DNA of 27,897 nt from Actinomycetota bacterium (GTDB lineage: Bacteria; Actinomycetota; Humimicrobiia; Humimicrobiales; Humimicrobiaceae). The translations under genes were made by a program, and so were the position numbers. The stretch covers positions 1 to 27,897 of the forward strand of contig JAMCSM010000161.1 in NCBI GenBank assembly GCA_023380915.1, in the 5' to 3' direction. This document shows, piece by piece, positions 18,978 to 25,318 of the stretch. Under the pieces are notes generated by a model. That model worked only from the letters and a program-made list of their open reading frames with translations. It made no database searches and had not been told where the DNA came from. The first letter of the stretch is position 1; each line of letters starts with the position of its first letter.

Positions 18978-19638
18978 AGAAACAAAAATAAGATTTAAAT
19001 TCAATAAAATTAAAGAGTTCAGATATCTGTCTCACCTTGAAGCTGTAAGGCTGATAATAATGGCTGTAAACAGGACAGGAATTGATATTAAATACAGCAG
19101 TGGTTTTAATCCCAATCCAAAAATCAGCTTCAGTTTTCCGGTACCTGTCGGACTTGCAAGCTATGCTGAATATTCAGATATAGAGATCCATGGAATATTA
19201 AATGCACAGGATTTTAAAATGAAAATGAATCTTCAGTTGAAAGAAGGTATGAATATTCTTGAGGCTAAAAATACTGCAGGCAAAATTTCAAGCCTTATGG
19301 CAGATATCAAGTTTGTCAGTTATTGCTTTATCCTGAAGGATATAAATAAAAATAATGCAGAGAAAATAAAAAATGAATTATTAAACAGCAGTGAATTTTC
19401 CAACGCAATTTACAGTCAGAATATGGTTAAGGATGAAGATAACAGCGATATTGTTAAATTAAATTTAATTGGATATACTAAATTGTTAAAAAATAATAAG
19501 ATTTTTAAATTTAATAATTTTTTAAAATATTTTAAATATTTGTCAAACAGTAATGGCGTTGTGGTTAAAGATTATTTTAAGGAAGAAGCCTATGTGTTAA
19601 GAGAAGGCATACTTAAAACTCCACTTGAAATTGTTTGA
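18970..19638 (+). CDS. DUF2344 / TIGR03936 family protein
   Basis: The 222-residue protein has the family's hallmarks: an RFKFNKIKEFRYLSHLEAVR start, then GFNPNPKISFSFPVPVGLASYAEY. The family nearly always accompanies the TIGR03960 radical SAM protein and has no assigned reaction. The ATG lies 8 bases inside the end of the radical SAM gene, indicating translational coupling and probably a complex or shared task. The C-terminal part (about 120-200) is Asn/Lys-rich and weakly conserved. Confidence 0.88.
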   Translation: MSEETKIRFKFNKIKEFRYLSHLEAVRLIIMAVNRTGIDIKYSSGFNPNPKISFSFPVPVGLASYAEYSDIEIHGILNAQDFKMKMNLQLKEGMNILEAKNTAGKISSLMADIKFVSYCFILKDINKNNAEKIKNELLNSSEFSNAIYSQNMVKDEDNSDIVKLNLIGYTKLLKNNKIFKFNNFLKYFKYLSNSNGVVVKDYFKEEAYVLREGILKTPLEIV

Positions 19639-19658
19639 CTTAAGGAGTTTGATAAAAA

Positions 19659-21335
19659 TTGAGTAAAGAAATGCTTGTCAGCTCTGGTGACGGCGAGACT
19701 CGTGTAGCTATTATTGATGATGGTCAGGTAACGGAACTGTATTTTGACAGGAAGTTTAAAAAGTCAATAGTTGGAAATATTTATGTTGGAAGAGTGGAGA
19801 ATGTTCTTCCAAGCCTGGATGCCGCTTTTGTTGATATAGGTGAAGAAAAAAATGCTTTCCTTTATATAAATGAGGTTGTGCTGGATATGGATTTTGAGGA
19901 AAGCGAAGAAATGCCCAAAAAAATACAGCATATACTTAAACCCAATCAACTGGTAGTAGTTCAGGTAACCAAGGATCCTTTAAAAAGCAAGGGAGCAAGA
20001 CTAACCACTTTCATCTCAAGTCCCGGAAGATATCTGGTACTTGCGCCATTTAATGATGGAATTGGTGTTTCCCGGAAATTAAGTGACATTGAGAGAGACA
20101 ATTTAAGGCAAATTGCAAAAGAAATAAAACCTAAAAACTGCGGAATAATTGTAAGAACAGCAGCAAAACTTGCAGACAAAAATACTTTAAAAAGAGATTT
20201 AAAACAGCTCCTGAAAACCTGGAGCATAATACAGAAAAAGATTTCCAAAACTTTCAAGCCTGCACTGATAAGTAATGAACAACCTATTGTTTTAAGATTG
20301 CTAAGGGATTTATTTTCAGAAGATTTCAAAGCAATCCATGTTGACAACAGAGAAATAAAAAAAGAAATTGCAAGATATTTTGGAAATATCGGGGTAAAGT
20401 TTTCAAATATAAACTTTTACTACGGACCTGATGATTTATTTGAAGCTTTTAATGTAAATGAAGTTATTGATAGCGCCATTGAAAGGAAAGTGTGGCTAAA
20501 ATCAGGTGGCTTCATTATTATTGATTATGGAGAAGCTTTAACTTCCATTGATGTTAATACAGGAAAGTATACTTCAAGTAAGAATGCTGCTGAAACCATT
20601 TTAAGAACCAATCTTGAAGCAGCTGAGGCAATTTCAAATCAGTTAAGGCTTAGGGATATTGGCGGACTTATAGTTATAGATTTTATAGATATGGCAAGCG
20701 AAAAGGACAGACAAAAAGTCCTTGAAAAGTTTAAACAATGTCTTGATAAAGACAAGACAAGAAATGAAGTTTTGAATTTTTCAAAATTTGGTCTTCTTGA
20801 GATGACAAGGAAAAATGTTTCTGATGGAATTATTGGAACTTTATGTAAGCCTTGTCCATGTTGTTCGGGTACAGGGTTTGTAAAGTCAGAGGAAACAATC
20901 AAGTATGATATAGAAAGAAAGATAAAGACACTTGCAGCTAAAAATGCTGAAAAAGCTTTCTTTATAAAATTAAATACTCAAATAGCATGTCAGGTAATTG
21001 GACAGGGTGGAAGAAATTTAAGATCACTTGAAAACTTAACCAAAAAACATCTTATTATCAAGGGCGATGATAACCTTCCGATGGATGAGCTGATAGTTGC
21101 GGCAAAAGGAAGTTATAAGGATGTTGAAGATGCTTCCAAACCATTCAAAATAGGAGACTGTCTGGAATTACTGGTTGAAGAAACCTATCTGCATAATTCA
21201 GAAGATGCACTTGCAAGAATAGATGGATACATCATTCAGATAATAGGCGGAAAAAAATACATGGGAAAAAGAGTTACCGTTGAAATAAAAAATATCTCAA
21301 AAACAAGCGCTGTAGCAGAAATCATTAAATTTTAG
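19659..21335 (+). CDS. rng: Ribonuclease E/G
   Basis: This endoribonuclease cuts single-stranded AU-rich RNA and participates in mRNA decay and rRNA/tRNA maturation. The 558 residues include an S1 RNA-binding domain near the N-terminus (about 35-125, GNIYVGRVENVLPSLDAAFVDIG), the DNase I-like catalytic region with metal-binding Asp298 (SIDVNTG) and Asp341 (IVIDFIDM), 43 residues apart as in E. coli RNase E, and the zinc-link CPCC (399-402). There is no long C-terminal degradosome scaffold, so in size it resembles RNase G. The TTG at 19659 has AAGGAG at 19642-19647. The position before rplU-rpmA is typical of several phyla. Confidence 0.93.
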   Translation: MSKEMLVSSGDGETRVAIIDDGQVTELYFDRKFKKSIVGNIYVGRVENVLPSLDAAFVDIGEEKNAFLYINEVVLDMDFEESEEMPKKIQHILKPNQLVVVQVTKDPLKSKGARLTTFISSPGRYLVLAPFNDGIGVSRKLSDIERDNLRQIAKEIKPKNCGIIVRTAAKLADKNTLKRDLKQLLKTWSIIQKKISKTFKPALISNEQPIVLRLLRDLFSEDFKAIHVDNREIKKEIARYFGNIGVKFSNINFYYGPDDLFEAFNVNEVIDSAIERKVWLKSGGFIIIDYGEALTSIDVNTGKYTSSKNAAETILRTNLEAAEAISNQLRLRDIGGLIVIDFIDMASEKDRQKVLEKFKQCLDKDKTRNEVLNFSKFGLLEMTRKNVSDGIIGTLCKPCPCCSGTGFVKSEETIKYDIERKIKTLAAKNAEKAFFIKLNTQIACQVIGQGGRNLRSLENLTKKHLIIKGDDNLPMDELIVAAKGSYKDVEDASKPFKIGDCLELLVEETYLHNSEDALARIDGYIIQIIGGKKYMGKRVTVEIKNISKTSAVAEIIKF

Positions 21336-21384
21336 CGATTTTAATAAAATTTAGCGGATTTTAGCGAATTTCAATGGATTTTAG
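21332..21384 (+). repeat. Imperfect TTAGCG repeats at the rng 3' end
   Basis: TTAGCGATT (21332-21340), TTAGCGGATT (21351-21360) and TTAGCGAATT (21361-21370) are followed by a partial copy ATGGATTTTAG (21374-21384). The first copy includes the rng stop codon. They end just before the rplU promoter. They may be a short slippage duplication or binding sites. Confidence 0.5.
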
Positions 21385-21385
21385 T

Positions 21386-21415
21386 TTGACAGGAAAAATG
21401 CTAATATGTTAATAT
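21386..21415 (+). promoter_or_regulatory. Promoter of the rplU-rpmA operon
   Basis: A perfect TTGACA (21386-21391) is followed after 18 bases by TAATAT (21410-21415), preceded by TG at 21407-21408 as in extended -10 promoters. The predicted leader before rplU is about 110 bases and ends in a strong Shine-Dalgarno. Such long leaders often carry ribosomal-protein regulation, but I see no established L21 leader structure. Confidence 0.6.
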
Positions 21416-21534
21416 CAATGTTTGCATTATATGTTGCGTTGATTTCTTAAGCAAGATAAGTTGAAGTGCGGAAGGTTTATTTCATTTTTTTAAAAAAATT
21501 TATTTTAAGAAAAAGTTTTTAGAGGAGGCCCAAA

Positions 21535-21852
21535 ATTTACGCAATAATTACCAGTGCGGGTAATCAATATAAAATTGAAGAAAATAAAAATATTGTTATC
21601 GAACGTATAAAAGGCAATGAGGGAGATAAAGTTAAAATTACTGATGTCAACTTTTTCAGTGATGGCGGCAAGGTTGAAATAGGTAAACCTGTTTTAAGTA
21701 ATATTGAAATTGAAGCAACAATAAAAAAACAATTTAGAGGCGACAAGGTTATTGCTTATAAATATAAGGCTAAAAAAAGATATCATAGAAAAGTCGGGCA
21801 CAGACAGAATTTAACTTTACTTCATCCTGAAAAAATAACCGTAAAAAAGTAA
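21535..21852 (+). CDS. rplU: 50S ribosomal protein L21, ATT start codon
   Basis: L21 is a large-subunit protein. The frame encodes YAIITSAGNQYKIEE at the start (family norm MYAIIKTGGKQYKV), the central GDKV and IGKPVL segments, and KAKKRYHRKVGHRQNLT near the end, so it is plainly L21 at about 105 residues. No ATG, GTG, TTG or CTG codon occurs anywhere in this frame, and an in-frame TAG lies at 21520-21522. The codon at the expected initiator position is ATT (21535-21537), with GAGGAGG at 21522-21528 and a 6-base spacer. An AUU start is therefore the simplest reading; a base error at the start codon is the alternative. Because of the start codon, automatic gene callers may miss this gene. rpmA follows 12 bases later. 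Confidence 0.93.
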   Translation: MYAIITSAGNQYKIEENKNIVIERIKGNEGDKVKITDVNFFSDGGKVEIGKPVLSNIEIEATIKKQFRGDKVIAYKYKAKKRYHRKVGHRQNLTLLHPEKITVKK

Positions 21853-21864
21853 TGGGGGCAAACT

Positions 21865-22122
21865 ATGTCAAGTAAAAAAGGTGTTGGAAGCTCAAGAAAC
21901 GGCAGAGACAGCAACCCTAAATATTTAGGTGTTAAAATGTTTGGAGGCCAGGCTGTAAAAGCCGGCAATATAATAGTAAGGCAAAGAGGTACCAAATTCA
22001 GACCCGGAAACAATGTTGGAATGGGCAGAGATTTTACATTATTTGCCAAATCTGACGGCATTCTTGAGTTCATAAAAAACAGCAAAAAAGGTAAAATAAT
22101 AAACGTGCTTCCCGAAGCATAG
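21865..22122 (+). CDS. rpmA: 50S ribosomal protein L27
   Basis: L27 lies next to the peptidyl transferase centre, where its N-terminal tail touches tRNA. The 85 residues contain [20 protein letters not shown] and [17 protein letters not shown] segments (here [13 protein letters not shown]). The N-terminus starts with MSSKKG, without the cleavable extension found in Bacillota, and no Prp protease gene accompanies it. GGGGGC lies before the ATG. It is co-transcribed with rplU. Confidence 0.96.
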   Translation: MSSKKGVGSSRNGRDSNPKYLGVKMFGGQAVKAGNIIVRQRGTKFRPGNNVGMGRDFTLFAKSDGILEFIKNSKKGKIINVLPEA

Positions 22123-22161
22123 CTTATTGTGCTATTGTATTATACAAGAATACAATAAGCT
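22106..22161. terminator. Hairpins between convergent rpmA and toxin genes
   Basis: AGCTTATTGT (22121-22130) pairs perfectly with ACAATAAGCT (22152-22161); an alternative inner stem ATTGTATT/AATACAAT overlaps it. TGCTTC (22106-22111) and GAAGCA (22114-22119) form a second inverted repeat inside the end of rpmA; read on the minus strand it is followed by TTTATTATTTT. The position between converging transcripts suggests bidirectional termination, but the plus strand lacks a T-run after the stem. Confidence 0.45.
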
Positions 22162-22165
22162 TAAG

Positions 22166-22495
22166 TTATGAACAGTTTTGTTGGGGTCTTTTATTCAGAT
22201 TTATTCTCAAATAAGCGTGAAGATATGCTAAAAAATTTTCTCTCTTGCCAATTGAGATTATTTTGATTATTAAAATATCTTCCTTTATTTCATAAACAAT
22301 TCTTATTTTCCTTTTAAATACATATAACTTGAAGAAGCCAGTCAAATCCATTCCAGCTTTATTGCCAAGTGGTTCTCCCATAAAAGGATTTGTTTCAAGT
22401 TTGATAAGTTTTTTTAATACAATTTTTTTTAAACTTCCATCAAGATTCTTAAAATCTTCTTTGGCTTCGGGAATAAGAATTACTTTAAACTTCAT
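22166..22495 (-). CDS. RelE/ParE-family toxin
   Basis: The 109-residue basic protein begins MKFKVILIPEAKEDFKNLD, has a central LTGFFKLYVFKRKIRIVYEI block, and ends in ISIGKRENFLAYL, the pattern of RelE/ParE toxins (ribosome-dependent mRNA cleavage in RelE, gyrase poisoning in ParE). The strand pattern and size fit RelE-like enzymes, but the key residues do not let me choose between the two. The ATG overlaps the antitoxin stop by 11 bases, giving translational coupling. A longer frame to 22534 exists, but its extra 13 residues lie inside the antitoxin gene and are not conserved-looking. The C-terminal tail is slightly long. Confidence 0.75.
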   Translation of the reverse strand: MKFKVILIPEAKEDFKNLDGSLKKIVLKKLIKLETNPFMGEPLGNKAGMDLTGFFKLYVFKRKIRIVYEIKEDILIIKIISIGKRENFLAYLHAYLRINLNKRPQQNCS

Positions 22496-22802
22496 CAATC
22501 TTTTCTTTCTCAAGTTCTTTACGATTAAACCCAATTTCTGAAATTAGCTTATCAAGACTGTAAGTAGGTTTCTTATCTCTTCTTTCATTTATTAATTTAT
22601 AAATCTCCATATGCTCAACAAGTTCAAAAGCTTCTTTTATTACTTCAAATTCATCAATTGGTAATATTACTGCTTCAAGCTCATTGTTTTTTGATATCAC
22701 TATTTTTTCAGATTGCCCGGATTTCAGCCTATCCATAAGTTCGCCAAATTTTTTACTGGCTTTACTTGATGAAATTATTTCTTCTCTTAAATATGTAACC
22801 AT
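22485..22802 (-). CDS. Phd/YefM-family antitoxin
   Basis: The 105-residue protein starts with the typical DNA-binding fold of Phd/YefM proteins (EIISSSKASKKFGELMDRLKSGQSEKIVISKNNELEAVILPIDEFE), followed by an acidic, charged C-terminal segment that would wrap the toxin. GGAGG on the minus strand (22809-22813) gives a 6-base spacer. It overlaps the toxin start. Antitoxins of this family autoregulate; paired repeats in its promoter are listed separately. Confidence 0.8.
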   Translation of the reverse strand: MVTYLREEIISSSKASKKFGELMDRLKSGQSEKIVISKNNELEAVILPIDEFEVIKEAFELVEHMEIYKLINERRDKKPTYSLDKLISEIGFNRKELEKEKIDEV

Positions 22803-22823
22803 TGTTAACCTCCGTAAAATTAT

Positions 22824-22858
22824 GAGTAAATTATAGAGTAAAATATCATATAAGTCAA
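22824..22858 (-). promoter_or_regulatory. Toxin-antitoxin promoter with paired operator-like repeats
   Basis: On the minus strand TTGACT (22853-22858) is followed after 17 bases by TATAAT (22830-22835), nearly consensus. On the plus strand two copies of GAGTAAA (22824-22830 and 22836-22842), 12 bases apart, flank and overlap the -10 box, a likely site for antitoxin autoregulation. Confidence 0.6.
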
Positions 22859-23014
22859 ACTTAGTATTTGTTTTATCTGTAATTCAGACACTACCACCCC
22901 GAAACCATCATATAATATCCTCAAACTTAGAATTATTATGACAGATAAATTAAAAAAGCATATAAAAGTTAAAAATATTACATGAAGGCACTGGAAAATG
23001 AAGAAAATCCTACC

Positions 23015-23290
23015 CCAACAATCAACTATTTCTTTATACATTGCACCATATTCATCTAATGGTTTTGCCAGTGACGTTACCATTGTCTCGGCACCTTCAT
23101 GAGTTATATAAGCGCCAACTCCTGCAACTGCTTCTCTTAAAAAATGAGGATTATCAATTATACAGCAAGGCCTTAGGTGATTGTCGCTTTGCATTTGTTT
23201 CTTTCTGAAAAGTTTAAAAAAGTCTGAATTTATTATCTCAACCAAGCTCTTGTTTTTGACATTATCTACACAAAGTGAATAAACACGCAT
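23015..23290 (-). pseudogene. Remnant of a radical SAM/SPASM-type enzyme C-terminus
   Basis: A minus-strand frame encodes, in order, a VDNVKNKSLVEIINSDFF segment, SDNHLRPCCIIDNPHFLRE, and GAYITHEGAETMVTSLAKPLDEY followed by a DCW. This is the C-terminal block of radical SAM proteins with a SPASM-like auxiliary cluster region. The radical SAM core itself is absent. The open frame continues at both ends (to 23353 and 22820) into hydrophobic, unrelated sequence, and its first ATG falls inside the regulatory palindrome of the divergent Rrf2 gene. I read it as a decayed remnant, not a working gene. Which radical SAM subfamily it came from cannot be settled here. Confidence 0.6.
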
Positions 23291-23325
23291 GGTGTCCTGC
23301 ATCATAAAAAATAATTTTAAAACAG

Positions 23326-23354
23326 TTGACAAATGATATTTATTTAGTATCATT
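23326..23354 (+). promoter_or_regulatory. Rrf2 gene promoter and palindromic operator candidate
   Basis: TTGACA (23326-23331) is directly followed by the inverted repeat AATGATA-N9-TATCATT (23332-23338, 23348-23354). The palindrome occupies the spacer and -10 region, just before the AAGGAGG of the regulator gene, so it is well placed for autorepression. The -10 box itself is weak. Confidence 0.5.
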
Positions 23355-23369
23355 ACTAAGGAGGTTGTT

Positions 23370-23786
23370 ATGAAACTGATAACAAGAGAGGTAGATTATG
23401 CCATAAGAGCAATTATTTATCTTGCAGAAAAAAAAGATGGAACAGTTTCGGTTGTTGAACTTGTTGATAAGCTTGATATAACCAGACCTTTTTTAAGAAA
23501 AATTATGCAGGTTCTTGCAAAATCAGGTGTAATTGAATCATATAAAGGGTATAAGGGAGGATTTAAACTGGCAAAAAAACCGGCAGATATATTTCTTATT
23601 GATCTGGTTGAGGTTTTTCATGGTAAATTTAGTTTAAATGAATGTCTTTTAAATAAAAATATCTGCCCCAACAAGGCTACCTGCATATTAAAGGAAAAGA
23701 TAGATGACATAGAACAAAAGGTAAAAAAAGAGCTTGGATCAATAAACTTAAAATCTCTAATTAAAAAAATAATTAAAAATAAATAA
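23370..23786 (+). CDS. Rrf2-family transcriptional regulator with probable Fe-S site
   Basis: The 138-residue protein has the N-terminal winged helix of Rrf2/IscR regulators (REVDYAIRAIIYLAE at 6-20, then RPFLRKIMQVLAKSGVIESYKGYKGGF). Three cysteines, Cys92, Cys99 and Cys105, are placed as in IscR and NsrR, which bind an Fe-S cluster and sense iron-sulfur status, nitric oxide or redox state. The ATG has AAGGAGG with a 6-base spacer. The next gene, an Fe-S protein, starts 12 bases after its stop, so the two probably form an autoregulated operon. The signal sensed is not evident. Confidence 0.88.
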   Translation: MKLITREVDYAIRAIIYLAEKKDGTVSVVELVDKLDITRPFLRKIMQVLAKSGVIESYKGYKGGFKLAKKPADIFLIDLVEVFHGKFSLNECLLNKNICPNKATCILKEKIDDIEQKVKKELGSINLKSLIKKIIKNK

Positions 23787-23798
23787 AGGAAATTTAAA

Positions 23799-24653
23799 AT
23801 GGCAAAAAGACAAATAATAAAAATTGATGAAGAAAAATGTACTGGTTGTGGAAACTGCATACCAGGCTGCCCGGAGGGTGCACTGCAGCTTATTGACGAC
23901 AAGGCAAGACTTATCAGCGACCTTTTTTGTGACGGGCTGGGGGCATGTATTGGCGAATGCCCTGAGAATGCCATCACAATTGAAGAGAGAGAAGCAGAAC
24001 CCTACGATGAGGTAAAAGTTATGGCAAATATTGTAAAACAAGGAAAAAATGTGATAAAGGCACACCTTGAGCATCTGAAGAATCATAACCAGTCAGATTA
24101 TTTAGATCAGGCTGTTAATTATCTTAAAGAAAAAGGCATCGCAAATCCATTGGAAGGGGAGGCTGATAAAGGATATATGACGGAAGACAGGCTGCCATGC
24201 GGCTGCCCAGGTTCAAGAGTAATGGATCTAAGGGATAATAATGATACTGAAGAAAACATCGATGTAAAACAGAAATCGGAGTTGAGGCAGTGGCCGGTAC
24301 AAATAACCCTGGTACCGCCAAATGCTCCATATTTAAACGGAGCAGACCTGCTGATTGCAGCCGATTGTGTACCTTTTGCTTATGGCAATTTCCACAGGGA
24401 TTTTCTTAAAGGAAAAATATTACTGATTGGCTGCCCGAAGCTTGATGATGCAGGTTTTTATAAAGAAAAGATAACGGAAATATTAAAGCTCAATAATATA
24501 AAATCTGTAACTGTTGTGCACATGGAAGTGCCGTGCTGCTTTAGCCTGGTAAGACTTGTAAATGATGCACTTGATGCTTCGGGAAAAGATATTCCGCTGG
24601 ATAATATAAATGTTGGAGTAAACGGGGAAATTCTTGAAGAACAAAGAGTCTGA
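23799..24653 (+). CDS. Ferredoxin-like 4Fe-4S protein with extra C-terminal domain
   Basis: The 284-residue protein begins with a classical cluster motif CTGCGNCIPGCP (Cys14, 17, 20, 24) and a second, incomplete-looking motif CDGLGACIGECP (Cys44, 50, 54). A linker of about 100 residues follows, then CGCPGS and a C-terminal domain (about 165-284) with LLIAADCVPFAYG, LLIGCPKLDD and VPCCFSL, whose cysteines could hold further metal or redox centres. Similar proteins occur beside Rrf2 regulators and hybrid-cluster proteins in anaerobes. AAAGG lies before the ATG. It suggests an anaerobic redox or stress-response role. The electron partner is unknown. Confidence 0.85.
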   Translation: MAKRQIIKIDEEKCTGCGNCIPGCPEGALQLIDDKARLISDLFCDGLGACIGECPENAITIEEREAEPYDEVKVMANIVKQGKNVIKAHLEHLKNHNQSDYLDQAVNYLKEKGIANPLEGEADKGYMTEDRLPCGCPGSRVMDLRDNNDTEENIDVKQKSELRQWPVQITLVPPNAPYLNGADLLIAADCVPFAYGNFHRDFLKGKILLIGCPKLDDAGFYKEKITEILKLNNIKSVTVVHMEVPCCFSLVRLVNDALDASGKDIPLDNINVGVNGEILEEQRV

Positions 24654-25203
24654 AACAGGAATGGTTTTAGCATGATTATGAAGCGAGATGCGGCGCGATG
24701 CAGGAATTGTTCTTTTAGTAATATGTTTGCAAGGGAGCTGTTTCTATTCGATGGTAGATTGTAAGAACGGAATTTTTCAAGGTACGGTAAACAGTAATAG
24801 TTCCAAGATAATAGTCATACCGGAGGAGAATTTCCAGGAAAATCAATATAAAATCTATCAAGATATATAATTAGGGCATAAAAGACAAACCCTCGCCGGG
24901 AAGACTGTCAGTTGCAAATTCTTTTGATGACTACGGTTGTGATGATTATATAGATTGTTATTATGTGGATTTCTAAACCTATGATTTCTACAGTTTATAT
25001 ATACTGCTTGGAAAATGGCTAAAGATAGAATTATTCAGCAAGAAATATCAAAGACAGAAAAATTAAAACCAAGCTTTGCTTAATTGAGAGAATAAAAGCA
25101 GAATTTTTAAGCCTGAAGCGCATATTTTGAGCTTATTCCTGTTCCGACATAATACTCCCAATTTTTTTTAAAGTATTTTAAAAGATCACCAACCAGAATT
25201 GCT
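24654..25203. other. Degenerate intergenic region with no supported gene
   Basis: Short frames only. A 60-residue frame at 24688-24870 has a hydrophobic start but no Shine-Dalgarno. A frame at 24875-24976 encodes a Tyr/Asp/Cys-rich stretch without a start codon. A 22-codon frame begins at about 25017. The string TATTTTGAGCTTATT at 25123-25137, shared with the left end of the window, lies in a TGT/ACA-bounded context (ending CCGACA) and may be an IS end scar. The region reads as decayed mobile or accessory DNA. Confidence 0.5.
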
Positions 25204-25233
25204 TTGACAAAGTCTATATTAATTTTATATAAT
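25204..25233 (+). promoter_or_regulatory. Full-consensus promoter of a short structured transcript
   Basis: A perfect TTGACA (25204-25209) and a perfect TATAAT (25228-25233) are separated by 18 bases. Transcription should begin near 25240, immediately before two hairpins, the second of which is a terminator. Confidence 0.75.
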
Positions 25234-25239
25234 AATAAT

Positions 25240-25306
25240 GCATCCCTATGATGATGAATCATAGGACCCCATGGGTAACGATGTTACGGCCAGGGGTATT
25301 TTTTTT
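25240..25306 (+). ncRNA. Predicted small RNA or attenuator leader of about 65 bases
   Basis: The predicted transcript begins near 25240 and holds a first hairpin, CCTATGAT (25245-25252) with ATCATAGG (25258-25265) around the loop GATGA, and a second hairpin that ends in a T-run. It contains no reasonable coding frame. The next gene, an NYN-domain ORF, starts at 25319, only 12 bases after the T-run, without a Shine-Dalgarno. It is therefore either a free small RNA or a premature-termination leader of that gene. I know no matching family. Confidence 0.5.
25267..25306 (+). terminator. Rho-independent terminator or attenuator
   Basis: CCCC (25267-25270) pairs with GGGG (25293-25296), TGG (25272-25274) with CCA (25290-25292) and GTAAC (25275-25279) with GTTAC (25283-25287) around the loop GAT, with small bulges. 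TATTTTTTTT (25297-25306) follows directly. This is the clearest intrinsic terminator in the window. Confidence 0.8.
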
Positions 25307-25318
25307 AATTACAACCAT

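Noticed and set aside
21416..21534. rplU leader as a known L21 leader element
   Set aside because: I could not find a stable hairpin set or recognisable consensus; the segment is mostly A/T runs.
22820..23353. 177-residue minus-strand frame taken as an intact gene
   Set aside because: Only residues about 22-113 resemble a known family; the ends are hydrophobic junk-like sequence and the start lies in the operator of the divergent Rrf2 gene.
24688..24870. 60-residue frame with a hydrophobic start and a Cys, resembling a small lipoprotein
   Set aside because: No Shine-Dalgarno, no proper lipobox (the residues before Cys are QGS), and neighbouring frames are equally protein-like; more likely decayed DNA.
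24875..24976. Tyr/Asp/Cys-rich 33-codon stretch, tempting as a peptide precursor near the radical SAM remnant
   Set aside because: No start codon or ribosome binding site, and the radical SAM remnant lacks its core, so a modified-peptide system cannot be supported.
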